A stretch of 49,137 nucleotides of DNA, from NCBI GenBank assembly GCA_002869335.1, contig PKTE01000205.1, positions 1 through 49,137 on the forward strand. Direction: 5' to 3'. Of the stretch, positions 15,061 through 24,170 are shown in pieces (positions within the stretch are counted from its first letter, which is position 1; every line of letters starts with the position of its first letter). A model generated the notes under the pieces. It was not told the origin of the DNA. It saw nothing but the letters and a program-made list of their open reading frames with translations, and did not search any database. This DNA comes from Salinivirgaceae bacterium. GTDB lineage: Bacteria; Bacteroidota; Bacteroidia; Bacteroidales; Salinivirgaceae. The position numbers were made by a program, and so were the translations under genes.

Positions 15061-16617
15061 TTATTCTTTGATTTGCTTAATCGTATCTATGATGGTTCCG
15101 TCTCTGTATTCAATTACACCAACTACTTTATCTGTATGCTCAATTGGGTCAGGTTGTCCGGTAATTTTATCAACTTCAATTTCTAAATCTTGAATTTTCT
15201 TAATATTTAAACCTGCTTTCTTAAGTTTCTGTTCCAACTCAATATTCTTAGGATTTACGCAAATACCTCTTTCTGTTACAACAATATCAACACTATCACC
15301 TGGTGTCACTACATTATTGACCTTTTTCTTGATTATAGGTAAGCGTCCTCTAAATGAGGGGCATACAACTATTGTGAGATTTGCTCCAGCAGCAGTATCA
15401 GAGTGTCCGCCACTTGCACCGCGTACATCACCTTCAGAACCCGTAATTACATTGACATTAAAGTTAACATCAACTTCAAGTGCACCTAGAACAACTATAT
15501 CCAGCTTATTAATCATGCAGCCACAGTTAAATGGATTGGCGTATAATGCTGCCCCAATTTCAATATGATACGGATTATTCATAATTGATTGACTCACAGC
15601 TGCATCAAAAGATTGAACATCGAAAATAGCCCTGAATAGTCCTTCATTAAGCATATTAACTCCATAGCTTGTAACACCTCCCAATAAGAATGAGCCCACA
15701 ATTTCGTGCTTTTTCATTGCTTCACGCACAAATTTAGCTACTGCAAGAGAGGCTCCTCCAGCACCAACCTGAAATGAGATGCCATTTTTAAATAAACCAC
15801 TATGAATAATAGCTTCAGAAGCCAGTTTTGCTATTCGTAAGTCCAATGGGGCTTTAGTAATGCGAGTTGTACCTGATGCAATCTTTTTAGCGTCTCCAAT
15901 TGAATCAACCTCAACGACATAATCTACATAGTTTTGTCTTATTGATGGCGGAACACATGGGTAGTCAACTAAATTATCGGTAACTACAACCACCTGTTTG
16001 GCATACCAGGCATCAATCATGGCATAGCCAATAGAACCAAACGCACTTGGTCCATGTGAACCAGTTGCATTTCCTTCTTCATCGGCTGCTGAAGCAGCTA
16101 TAATGGCAAGGTCAATTTTTATTTTACCGGTTTGTACGCTTCTTACTCTACCACCATGAGAATGAATAACGAAAGGTTTCTTCATAATACCGCGTGCACA
16201 TGCTTCACCAATGGCTCCACGAATACCAGAGCTATATATTTGACTAATGATACCTTGCTCAATAAATGGTAAAATTGGTTCATGAGCAGATGTTAACGAT
16301 GATGATGCTAAAATAATGTCTTTTATACCCATATTAGCTAATATGGTCATTGCTTGAACTAAAATATCGTCGCCACTACGTAGATGGTGATGAAAAGAAA
16401 CAGTCATTCCATCTTGAGGATTGCATTTTAAAATAGCCTCTTCCAATGAATCACACATTTTACTTGTATGTGGCATTCTAGCTTTAATAGCTGGTGGAAC
16501 TGTTTGCTCTGACATCCAACCTTTTTGTAATTTAGTCCAAACACCCTGATATGGTTCAAGAGCCCCAAGGCCATCTAATTTTTCAGGGATTTCTATATTG
16601 AGTGCATTTCGTGCCAT
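15061..16617 (-). CDS. citF: citrate lyase alpha subunit (citrate CoA-transferase)
   Basis: A 518-residue subunit that transfers the acetyl-thiol carrier from acetyl-ACP to citrate, giving citryl-ACP. Length and motifs are normal: 'TVSFHHHLRSGDDILVQAM', 'SSGIRGAIGEACARGIM', 'VIHSHGGRVRSVQTGKI', 'SAADEEGNATGSHGPSAFG', and 'GSEGDVRGASGGHSDTAAGA'. The C-terminal 'GDSVDIVVTERGICVNPKN' is typical of family I CoA-transferase folds. It lies 6 bp after citE. Confidence 0.97.
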   Translation of the reverse strand: MARNALNIEIPEKLDGLGALEPYQGVWTKLQKGWMSEQTVPPAIKARMPHTSKMCDSLEEAILKCNPQDGMTVSFHHHLRSGDDILVQAMTILANMGIKDIILASSSLTSAHEPILPFIEQGIISQIYSSGIRGAIGEACARGIMKKPFVIHSHGGRVRSVQTGKIKIDLAIIAASAADEEGNATGSHGPSAFGSIGYAMIDAWYAKQVVVVTDNLVDYPCVPPSIRQNYVDYVVEVDSIGDAKKIASGTTRITKAPLDLRIAKLASEAIIHSGLFKNGISFQVGAGGASLAVAKFVREAMKKHEIVGSFLLGGVTSYGVNMLNEGLFRAIFDVQSFDAAVSQSIMNNPYHIEIGAALYANPFNCGCMINKLDIVVLGALEVDVNFNVNVITGSEGDVRGASGGHSDTAAGANLTIVVCPSFRGRLPIIKKKVNNVVTPGDSVDIVVTERGICVNPKNIELEQKLKKAGLNIKKIQDLEIEVDKITGQPDPIEHTDKVVGVIEYRDGTIIDTIKQIKE

Positions 16618-16623
16618 AATTTT

Positions 16624-17517
16624 TTATTTGATAGTTTCAGGGTCAATATCAGCCAATGTTAAAGTGTGGATAGCTCTGGTTACTACAGGAGCATCAACCA
16701 TTTTGCCATCTACAGCGAATACGCCAATATCTTTAGCTTTGTTTTCATAATAGGCTTTTACAATACGGTAAGCTTTTCTAATTTCTGATTCAGTGGGGGT
16801 GAAAACCTCATTTACGATGTTTATTTGTCTTGGATTAATTACAGCTTTACCCGTAAAACCAAGTTTTTTTATGTAAACCGTTTCTTCACGCAACCCTTCT
16901 TCATCTTCAACATCCACGTACACAGTATCAACAGCATCAATTTTTGTGGCTTTGGAGGCCATAACAATTCTTTTTCTTGCGTAATCAATGCCATAATTGT
17001 CCTTTGATTTTTCTATTTGCATGTCTGCTGTAAGATCTTGTCCTCCAATGGTTATGGCGTCTATTCTAGGTGAGAATGACGCTAGCTCATATACGTTTTG
17101 TACACCAAGAGCTGATTCAATCATCACATGCACTTTTGTTTTTGTATGTGGAAGACCATGGGCATCTTCAATCTTTTCGATGATTTCAAAGACTTTTTTA
17201 AGCTCTTCCACATTTTCTGTTTTCGGAAGTCTTACGGCATCAGGCTGCAATGGTATTATTTCTTCTAAATCATGTATTCCAAAGGGTGTTTCAATATGGT
17301 TTAAACGAACTGAAATTTCACAATTGTAAAAATCATTTGATTTGAGCATATTGCGAACTAGAATTCTTGCTGCATCTTTTTGGTTGAGAGCTACAGCATC
17401 TTCTAAATCAAGCAAAACACTGTCAGCTCCATATACACCTGCTTGCTGAAGCATGGCTGGATTATTTCCAGGAATGTACAGCATACTGCGTCGCTTGTTG
17501 ATCTTATTTTGATTCAT
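16624..17517 (-). CDS. citE: citrate lyase beta subunit (citryl-ACP lyase)
   Basis: A 297-residue TIM-barrel enzyme of the HpcH/HpaI family that cleaves citryl-ACP to oxaloacetate and acetyl-ACP. Visible are the N-terminal 'KRRSMLYIPGNNPAMLQQAGVYGADSVLLDLEDAV', 'EISVRLNHIETPFG', 'HVMIESALGVQNVYELA' (the Glu is a metal ligand in the family), 'AITIGGQDLTADM' and 'KAVINPRQINIVNEVF'. Position between citD and citF in a full cit operon separates it from malyl-CoA lyase-like homologues. Confidence 0.96.
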   Translation of the reverse strand: MNQNKINKRRSMLYIPGNNPAMLQQAGVYGADSVLLDLEDAVALNQKDAARILVRNMLKSNDFYNCEISVRLNHIETPFGIHDLEEIIPLQPDAVRLPKTENVEELKKVFEIIEKIEDAHGLPHTKTKVHVMIESALGVQNVYELASFSPRIDAITIGGQDLTADMQIEKSKDNYGIDYARKRIVMASKATKIDAVDTVYVDVEDEEGLREETVYIKKLGFTGKAVINPRQINIVNEVFTPTESEIRKAYRIVKAYYENKAKDIGVFAVDGKMVDAPVVTRAIHTLTLADIDPETIK

Positions 17518-17545
17518 GTTGTTGTTTATTGGGGTTGTGTGTCTT

Positions 17546-17836
17546 CTATTTTAGAGTTCCTTGTTGTTTATCGAGTGATCGTAGCACAGCAGTTTCAACT
17601 CGCGCTTTAATTGTAGGAGAGAGTGCCCCTTTATCTTTGGCAATAATTCTGGCTCCAGTAATTTCATATTTTTGGAGTAATTCTGTAATGTCTCTATTAA
17701 TCTGGTCTTTGAATTGTTTACCAACACTGGAAGATAATTCAATGTGGTTATCTCCATCATTATCAAGTGGTTCGATAAGAATCATAATGTCGCTGGATTC
17801 AAAAGTACCTGCCTGGGCTTTATGGACTGGTTGCAT
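17546..17836 (-). CDS. citD: citrate lyase gamma subunit (acyl carrier protein)
   Basis: A 96-residue acyl carrier that bears the triphosphoribosyl-dephospho-CoA-derived group. The frame is open 90 bases further upstream, but the start at 17836 is chosen because (i) it puts the modified serine of 'AGTFESSD' at Ser14, the position known in Klebsiella CitD, (ii) the length then matches the family, and (iii) a -7 element and inverted repeat lie at 17849-17881. The rest, 'DIMILIEPLDN...NHIELSSSVGKQF...GARIIAKDKGALSPTIKARVETAVLRSL', is typical CitD. It is the first gene of the operon, 28 bp before citE. Confidence 0.95.
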   Translation of the reverse strand: MQPVHKAQAGTFESSDIMILIEPLDNDGDNHIELSSSVGKQFKDQINRDITELLQKYEITGARIIAKDKGALSPTIKARVETAVLRSLDKQQGTLK

Positions 17837-17848
17837 ATTTTTTTCCGG

Positions 17849-17881
17849 CAAAATTACTATTTTAATAGGCATTTGCCTATT
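17849..17881 (-). promoter_or_regulatory. citD promoter -7 element with an inverted-repeat operator candidate
   Basis: Minus-strand TAATTTTG (17856-17849) fits TAnnTTTG and lies 12 bp before the citD start. Seven bases further upstream is an inverted repeat of 8-base arms, AATAGGCA-2-TGCCTATT (17864-17881), covering the place where the -33 box should be; no TTTG is present there. The layout fits control by a dimeric regulator of the whole cit operon. Confidence 0.55.
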
Positions 17882-17993
17882 TTCGTACGGTATTAAAATA
17901 TATTTTACAACATTTATTTGTTTCAATCGTAAATATATTGGACTTCGATTTGAAAATCAGCCTATAAATTAAGTATTAACTAAACATTGACTT

Positions 17994-20900
17994 ATGAAGT
18001 TTTTAGGAACTCTACTCGTTACAATTATCATTTTTGCAGTTCATTTAAATGCTCAGATTTTAACTGAAGCTCAAAAACAGGATTTTAAAGAAAATCCAAG
18101 ATGGAAAGCAATGATGAAGCAATCTGATGTGAACCTGAACGTTGCCAAAGAAGCGTTTCGGTTGTATAGAGAAGACCGTCATTTAAAAGATATTAGTGGG
18201 TGGAAAATATTTGAGCGATGGGCGCACAGAGCTCAATATTTTGTGGATGAAAATGGTGATTTTTTAGATGCAGATAGAACGTTAAAAGCCTATGAGGAAT
18301 TTAAAAGTAATAACAAAGGTAAAGCTCCAAATGGAAACTGGAGTGTTGTAGGGCCAGTAAACTTACCAACTGGTGGATCGTTTGTTGCAGGTCTTGGGCG
18401 TATTAACGCACTTGAATTTCATCCTACAAATCCTGATATGTTTTATGTTGGAGCTCCTAGTGGTGGTATGTGGATGACCGATGATGGTGGGGATACCTGG
18501 ACTACAACCACTGATAATTTACCTTCAATAGGTGTTTCAGCAATTGCTATTTCGCATGAAAACCCTAATCACATATATATTGGAACTGGAGATCGCGACG
18601 CTGATGATGCTCCTGGCGTTGGTGTATTTAAAAGTGTAGATGGAGGTCATACCTGGATGCATAAAAATGAAGGAATGGGCAATAGAGTGGTAAATGACAT
18701 GCGCATAAACCCAAGAAATGCCAATACCATTATTGCCGGAACATCCGGAGGGATTTTTATTTCACATAACGCTGGTGAAACATGGACAAATGTAATTAAT
18801 GGAAATTTCTGGGATATAGAATATAAACCTGGAGATACTTCTATCGTTTATGGAGCTTACGGAGGAAGCTTTTATCGTTCACTAGATGGCGGTAATTCAT
18901 GGATGATGGTTGGATTACCTATCAGTTCTTCACGTACAGCAATTGCGGTAACCCCTGCTAATCCTAACTTAGTTTATGGTGTATTATCTTCAGGAAGTGT
19001 TTTTGCCGGGTTTGTTAAATCTTATGATAGTGGTGAATCATTTGAATTACAGTCAACTGAACCGAATATTTTAGGATATGACTGGGCTGGAAATGATGAT
19101 AGAGGTCAGGCATGGTATGACTTGTGTATGGCTGCTGATCCCAATGATGAAAATACTGTATATGTGGGAGGTGTAAATGTATGGAGTAGTTCAGATGGAG
19201 GCCAGAGTTGGACCATAGAAGGCCATTGGACGTCTAATATTCACGCTGATCAGCATATTATGGAATATTCCCCCTTAAATGGAAAACTATATGTCGGCAA
19301 TGATGGAGGGATATATGAAAAAGGTAGTGGAAAAGATAGTTGGATTGATCATAGTAATGGTTTAGCTATTTCTCAGATATATAAAATTGGACAATCTGCA
19401 CAATCAGCAAATCTTGTAATGGCTGGTTATCAGGATAATGGAACATCAACATTTACCAGTGGTGGATGGCTACAATCAATTGGAGGAGATGGGTTTGAAT
19501 GTTTAATTGATCATACTAATTCTGATATTCGATATGGTGAACTCTATTATGGTGATATTAGGAGATCAAGATTTGGAAATGGTCCATTTGGAACTATTGC
19601 ACCATCAGTATTATATAACAGTAGCACAGGTGATTATGGTGGACTTTGGAGTACGCCATATGCCATTAATGAGATTGACCCGGAGTATTTTTATGCTGGT
19701 TATGATAATTTATGGCGAGCAGACTATATGCAATCAGGTAACAACGCTTATTACGTAGGTTGGGAAAACATTACCGACAATATTAATGTCCCAGGAATGA
19801 TTAAGTTGGTTGAAGCTTCTCCTGCGGATGAGAATACATTTTGGTTTTCAACTGAAGGAAAATCAACTTTTGTAAGTACTGATGTAAATAGTGCAAACCC
19901 AACATGGACACAGGTATTTGGATTTGCAGGGTCGGTTATTACTGATTTAGAAGCGCATCCAAGAGATAAGAATACTCTATATGCAGTCTTTTCAAATACC
20001 GTTTATAAAACAACCGATCTTGGCCAAACATGGGAAAATATTACAGGTAATTTACCAGAGGTTAGTTATACTTCAATAGTATTTGATAAACAAACTGAGG
20101 AGGGATTATATGTGGGTTCTGACATGGGAATTTTTTACAAAGACAAGCATACTAATGGATGGCAGTATTTTGCGAAGGATTTTCCTGTTTCAGCTTTTGT
20201 AACCGAACTGGAGATTTATTATAATGATGTAAATCCTTCTGAAAGTCGCATCAGAGCCGCGACATATGGACGTGGATTATGGGAATCGCCTCTTTATAGA
20301 ACTGGATTTAACACAGATATACGAATTGACTCTGTAAATATACCTCAATCAGCTTCTGTAAACGATGTTTATTCACCTCAAGTTACGGTTTCGAATATGG
20401 GCGTAAATACTATCACCTCTTTTGATGTTTCGTTTCAGTTAAATGATGGAACAGTTTCTACCGAAAGTTGGACTGGTACTTTGACATCAGGTGGTAAACA
20501 GACAATTACATTTAGTGATGTAACTTTTGCTAATATTGGTGAAAACATGGTGTTATTAAATGTAGAAATAACTGATGGTGGAACAGATGAAGATCCTGGA
20601 AATAATAATTACAGTACTACATTTATGGTTGAAGGTGGACCAGACCTTCCTATAGTTGATTTTTCAGCATCTTCAGTCGCCATTTTAATCAATGAAACAG
20701 TTACATATACCGCCTCAATAGATGGGACAGTAGATAGCTATGAATGGTATTTTGGAAGTGATGCTTCGCCAGCTACTGCCTCTGGGGTTGGCCCTCATGA
20801 TGTAACTTATAGCGCTGGAGGAAAGAAGAATATCTCTTTAACTGTTGTAGCAGGAACTGATAATATTATTGAATCAAAGACAGAATATGTGACTGTATAT

Positions 20901-22106
20901 GAACAGCCTATTGTGATTACGAATCCTGCTGGAGGCACTATTTGTGAGGGTGAAGATTTGTTGCTTACTGTAGATGCCATTGGTGAAGATATTAATTTTC
21001 AATGGTTATTGGATGGAAATGTTATCGGAGGAGCAACACAGCCATATTATACAGTTACAAATGGAACTCCCGAAATGTCAGGAGAATATACTTGTGAGGT
21101 TAGTAATCCGGCCGGAAGTGATATCTCTTCTGCAGCTACAGTTTTGGTAAATCCAAATCCAGATATGGTTGTAAGTGTTGATGATCCAGTGCTTTGTAGT
21201 GGGGAATCCGCCACAATAACTGTTTCTGGAGCTGATTCTTATAGTTGGTCAGATGGTTTGGGAAGTGGGACTGAAGTAGTGGTTTCTCCAACTGTTTCTA
21301 CTTCGTATTATGTGACAGGTACTACAAATGGCTGTTCTGTAACGAATGAAGTTCATATAGTTGTGCCGGATGGAATAACTGTGGCACCAACTTCAAATCT
21401 AGTTCAGGGTTGTATTGGTACAATTATAACTGTAAGTGTTGAGGCTACTGGTGAAATGCTTTCTTATCAATGGTATAAAGATGGAATTGAAATTCCGGGA
21501 GCTGTTGATTTCAGCTATTCAATAACTGATGCTTCTGAAGATGACTTAGGCGAGTATACATGCACTGCTTATAATGAGTGTTTTTCTCAGACAAGTACAG
21601 CTATAACAATTGATTTATTGCCTATGCCAATTGCTGCATTTTCATATACGCTGGATGGTTTTGTAATGGAAACTACTAATTTATCTGAAAATGCAGATAG
21701 CTATTATTGGACTGCATGGGGCGGTTTTACGTCGACAGATGTAAATCCAGTATTTACATTCCCAAACGAGGGCGAAAAACCTGTTACATTAACGGCATAT
21801 AACCAATGCGGTGACTCGTTTGCATCTGAAACTGTATATGTTGGAATTGATGATATGTATTCTACAAACCTGAATATTTATCCAAACCCATCAAATGGTG
21901 AATTTGAAATACAATTTGATGATGAATTCACTGGAGATGCTCTTGTAACAATTATTGCTTCTGATGGACGTCGTGTTCACTCTGGTTCATATACGATCTT
22001 TGATCAAAGATTAGATTTAAAAATTGATGATCTGAAAAGTGGCATGTATCTGATTCATGTAAAAGCAAACAATTCAATTTATTCATCCAGATTGATGATA
22101 GAATAA
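17994..22106 (+). CDS. secreted sortilin/BNR-type beta-propeller protein with PKD, Ig-like and T9SS sorting domains
   Basis: A 1370-residue exported protein. There is a signal peptide (about 1-20). Residues about 110-765 contain repeated BNR/Asp-box motifs of the VPS10/sortilin type ('MTDDGGDTWT', 'KSVDGGHTWM', 'ISHNAGETWT', 'RSLDGGNSWM', 'SSDGGQSWT', 'KTTDLGQTWE'). Then come a CARDB-like domain (about 770-885), a PKD domain (about 888-970, 'YEWYFGSDASP'), two Ig-like modules ending 'SGEYTCEVSN' and 'LGEYTCTAYN', and a second PKD-like domain. A T9SS type A sorting domain closes it ('NLNIYPNPSNGEFEI'...'SGMYLIHVK'). It is probably surface-attached or released. Related propellers include glycosidases and binding proteins; no catalytic activity is claimed. 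Confidence 0.92.
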   Translation: MKFLGTLLVTIIIFAVHLNAQILTEAQKQDFKENPRWKAMMKQSDVNLNVAKEAFRLYREDRHLKDISGWKIFERWAHRAQYFVDENGDFLDADRTLKAYEEFKSNNKGKAPNGNWSVVGPVNLPTGGSFVAGLGRINALEFHPTNPDMFYVGAPSGGMWMTDDGGDTWTTTTDNLPSIGVSAIAISHENPNHIYIGTGDRDADDAPGVGVFKSVDGGHTWMHKNEGMGNRVVNDMRINPRNANTIIAGTSGGIFISHNAGETWTNVINGNFWDIEYKPGDTSIVYGAYGGSFYRSLDGGNSWMMVGLPISSSRTAIAVTPANPNLVYGVLSSGSVFAGFVKSYDSGESFELQSTEPNILGYDWAGNDDRGQAWYDLCMAADPNDENTVYVGGVNVWSSSDGGQSWTIEGHWTSNIHADQHIMEYSPLNGKLYVGNDGGIYEKGSGKDSWIDHSNGLAISQIYKIGQSAQSANLVMAGYQDNGTSTFTSGGWLQSIGGDGFECLIDHTNSDIRYGELYYGDIRRSRFGNGPFGTIAPSVLYNSSTGDYGGLWSTPYAINEIDPEYFYAGYDNLWRADYMQSGNNAYYVGWENITDNINVPGMIKLVEASPADENTFWFSTEGKSTFVSTDVNSANPTWTQVFGFAGSVITDLEAHPRDKNTLYAVFSNTVYKTTDLGQTWENITGNLPEVSYTSIVFDKQTEEGLYVGSDMGIFYKDKHTNGWQYFAKDFPVSAFVTELEIYYNDVNPSESRIRAATYGRGLWESPLYRTGFNTDIRIDSVNIPQSASVNDVYSPQVTVSNMGVNTITSFDVSFQLNDGTVSTESWTGTLTSGGKQTITFSDVTFANIGENMVLLNVEITDGGTDEDPGNNNYSTTFMVEGGPDLPIVDFSASSVAILINETVTYTASIDGTVDSYEWYFGSDASPATASGVGPHDVTYSAGGKKNISLTVVAGTDNIIESKTEYVTVYEQPIVITNPAGGTICEGEDLLLTVDAIGEDINFQWLLDGNVIGGATQPYYTVTNGTPEMSGEYTCEVSNPAGSDISSAATVLVNPNPDMVVSVDDPVLCSGESATITVSGADSYSWSDGLGSGTEVVVSPTVSTSYYVTGTTNGCSVTNEVHIVVPDGITVAPTSNLVQGCIGTIITVSVEATGEMLSYQWYKDGIEIPGAVDFSYSITDASEDDLGEYTCTAYNECFSQTSTAITIDLLPMPIAAFSYTLDGFVMETTNLSENADSYYWTAWGGFTSTDVNPVFTFPNEGEKPVTLTAYNQCGDSFASETVYVGIDDMYSTNLNIYPNPSNGEFEIQFDDEFTGDALVTIIASDGRRVHSGSYTIFDQRLDLKIDDLKSGMYLIHVKANNSIYSSRLMIE

Positions 22107-22121
22107 TATTTGAAAATTTTC

Positions 22122-22160
22122 AAAATGGCTGTCCATTATATAGGGCAGCCATTTTTTTTG
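22122..22160 (+). terminator. intrinsic terminator after the sortilin-type gene
   Basis: AAAATGGCTG (22122-22131) pairs with CAGCCATTTT (22146-22155), followed by T's. Confidence 0.92.
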
Positions 22161-22197
22161 AGCTGGATTGCTATGAAAGATACCTGGCAATCTAAAC

Positions 22198-22225
22198 TTT
22201 GACAAAGACAGAATGATTATATTTG
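22198..22225 (+). promoter_or_regulatory. candidate promoter of the MFS gene
   Basis: TTTG (22198-22201) and TATATTTG (22218-22225) are 16 bases apart, shorter than the 19 seen at the other clear promoters in the window. The -7 box overlaps an in-frame TTG at 22223, which therefore cannot be the start codon. Confidence 0.55.
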
Positions 22226-22240
22226 CGGCCAAATAGAGAT

Positions 22241-23512
22241 ATGATAAAAGATTTAACCACCATAGAGCGCAAAACTTTTTTACTTCATTTTGCCTATTCG
22301 GTCATTGAAGGAATAATTCGTGGGGTGCTCATTTTAAATGAGTTTGTGCTTATTAAAAGTTTGGATGGGAGTAATTATCAAATTGGGTTTTTACTTCAAT
22401 TTCAGCATATGGTGCTTATTCTGGCTGTTTTTATGAATGAGTTTCTTAATCGAACTGTCAAAAAACGCCGGATGTTAAATACCGTATCTATAATTACCAG
22501 GCTTCCGCTCTTTGCCTTTGCATTTTTTCCAGCAGTTACAGAAGGTTTACCAGCTGTTTATCATTGGATATTTTTATTGGTCTTTTTGGTATATTTTATG
22601 GCCAATCCAATTGTTTTTCCAACCATAAACCTCTTATTAAAAAACAGTTACTCTCATTCAAACTTTGGAAAGTATTATAGTTATGCAACCTCGGTTAATA
22701 AAGTTATAATGTTGCTTGCTACTTTTGGATTTGGTTTATGGTTAGATCATGATCCATATATATTTAGATGGGTATACCCGGTATTGGGCGTTTTGGGGAT
22801 TTTGTCTGTATTTCTGCTTTCCAAGATAGATTTTACTCCCAGACAGAGTCACTTTAAGAAAGGTTTTTGGGTCTCAATAAGATTGTCCATACGAAGAATG
22901 AATCGAATCATATTGAAGCATAAATCATACAGAGATTTTGAAATAGGTTTTATGTTTTATGGTTTTGCTTTTATGGGAAGTGCAGCAGTACTAACTATCT
23001 TTTTTGAGCGGGAGTTACATTTAAATTATACTAGCGTAGCTACCTACAAAAATGCGTACAATATTCTTGCGATTTTGGTTTTACCATTTTTTGGAAAGCT
23101 AATAGGTAAAATAGATCCAAGAACCTTTGCAATTTATACGTTTGGTTCTTTAATGATGTTTATTGCATTTTTGGGCATTACTTATTATTGGGAAAGCTCA
23201 ATAATGATAGGAACCTTTAAGCTTTATTATTCAGTAGGTGTAGCTTATTTGTTTTACGGAATTTTTGCTGCAACCATGGCTTTGCTTTGGAATATTGGTT
23301 CAGCTTATTTTGCGAAGAATGAGGATGCTGGTGATTATCAGGCTATTCACTTATCTCTAACAGGATTTAGAGCCTTATTTGCGCCAATTGTTGGTGTTTT
23401 TGCTTATGAAACGTTAGGATATTTCAATACGTTTATGCTTGGGGTCTTAGCATTGCTTATTGGTATAGGCATAATGCTCTTTTCGTTAAAAAGGAGAACA
23501 AAAGCCAGGTAA
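22241..23512 (+). CDS. major facilitator superfamily transporter
   Basis: A 423-residue integral membrane protein with about 12 hydrophobic segments. The start is set at ATG 22241 because the in-frame TTG 18 bases upstream lies in the -7 box. The first membrane pair contains 'YSVIEGIIRGVLILNEFVLIKSLDGSNYQIGFLLQF'; a basic loop 'NRTVKKRRML' follows transmembrane helix 2, as in the MFS signature. A cytoplasmic basic stretch ('SIRRMNRIILKHKSYRD') lies mid-protein, and the C-terminus is 'FSLKRRTKAR'. The substrate cannot be inferred. It abuts the convergent neighbour, with no bases between the two stop codons. Confidence 0.85.
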   Translation: MIKDLTTIERKTFLLHFAYSVIEGIIRGVLILNEFVLIKSLDGSNYQIGFLLQFQHMVLILAVFMNEFLNRTVKKRRMLNTVSIITRLPLFAFAFFPAVTEGLPAVYHWIFLLVFLVYFMANPIVFPTINLLLKNSYSHSNFGKYYSYATSVNKVIMLLATFGFGLWLDHDPYIFRWVYPVLGVLGILSVFLLSKIDFTPRQSHFKKGFWVSIRLSIRRMNRIILKHKSYRDFEIGFMFYGFAFMGSAAVLTIFFERELHLNYTSVATYKNAYNILAILVLPFFGKLIGKIDPRTFAIYTFGSLMMFIAFLGITYYWESSIMIGTFKLYYSVGVAYLFYGIFAATMALLWNIGSAYFAKNEDAGDYQAIHLSLTGFRALFAPIVGVFAYETLGYFNTFMLGVLALLIGIGIMLFSLKRRTKAR

Positions 23513-24031
23513 TTAGTCCTTTTTAAAAACTTCTAACATTGATTTGTTATCTTTTGAGCGCTGTATCAGGTATTTTTTATCTTTAGAATACATTCTAATT
23601 TTTGCAAACCCGGCCGCTTGAGATGGACAACCACGTGGCGTTCGTTCACAGTTAACATTCATTTTTCGACCATTATAGACATTAATTACCATATAGTCTG
23701 GTGCGTATCTGTCTTCTTTTAAGTACAGTAATGTGTCGTTATTATCAAAGTAAGTTTGACTTAATTCTACTGTTTTTTCAATACGATGTACTTCTTTCAA
23801 ATCAAAATCTGGAAATGAAAATATTGCTAGAGTTGATGCTTTTCTCCCGTAATCTAGTACTAAAAACTTTCCTCCAGGACTTAGCAATAAGCCATTTAAT
23901 CGGTAGTCTTTTTCATTTGAATTATTCTTGAAATGGGGTGGTGGAACAGTAGTTAAAAGACTATATCCTTTTTGTCCAAAAGATAAGCTAACGCTAAATA
24001 ATAGTAGTATTATAAATATTAAATGCTTCAT
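23513..24031 (-). CDS. exported protein of unknown function
   Basis: A 172-residue protein that I do not recognise. The signal peptide is about residues 1-19 ('IFIILLLFSVSLSFGQ'). The mature part has short beta-strand-like repeats ending in aspartate turns ('LLLSPGGKFLVLDYG', 'FSFPDFDLKEVHRI', 'YFDNNDTLLYLKEDRY', 'YSKDKKYLIQRSKD'), resembling part of a WD40/TolB-like beta-propeller, but too short for a closed one. Two Cys ('NCERTPRGC') may form a disulfide. It is convergent with the MFS gene and divergent from the aminopeptidase gene, with its own -7 element. Confidence 0.75.
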   Translation of the reverse strand: MKHLIFIILLLFSVSLSFGQKGYSLLTTVPPPHFKNNSNEKDYRLNGLLLSPGGKFLVLDYGRKASTLAIFSFPDFDLKEVHRIEKTVELSQTYFDNNDTLLYLKEDRYAPDYMVINVYNGRKMNVNCERTPRGCPSQAAGFAKIRMYSKDKKYLIQRSKDNKSMLEVFKKD

Positions 24032-24069
24032 TTATTGAGGTTGCTGCTGTTTATTAATGTTTTAGTGCG

Positions 24070-24077
24070 CAAATGTA
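24070..24077 (-). promoter_or_regulatory. candidate -7 element of the exported-protein gene
   Basis: Minus-strand TACATTTG (TAnnTTTG), followed by CGC, lies 38 bp before the start at 24031. The nearest TTTG upstream is only 13 bases away, so the -33 box is doubtful. Confidence 0.4.
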
Positions 24078-24170
24078 ATAAAACTAACTTCAAAAAAAAA
24101 CTTATTTATGCTCGTAAACTATATTGTCAGTTCATTCGTTGTGATTAAAGTAACTATTCAACACAGCATT

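Noticed and set aside
16624-17517. Malyl-CoA or methylmalyl-CoA lyase instead of CitE
   Set aside because: The flanking citD, citF, citXG and citC genes make citryl lyase the clear choice.
17837-17926. Longer N-terminus for CitD from an upstream ATG at 17926
   Set aside because: It would move the modified serine away from position 14, exceed the family length and include the promoter/inverted repeat in the coding sequence.
17529-17972. Plus-strand open frame opposite citD
   Set aside because: It lies antisense to a well-supported gene, has no homology features and contains the citD regulatory region.
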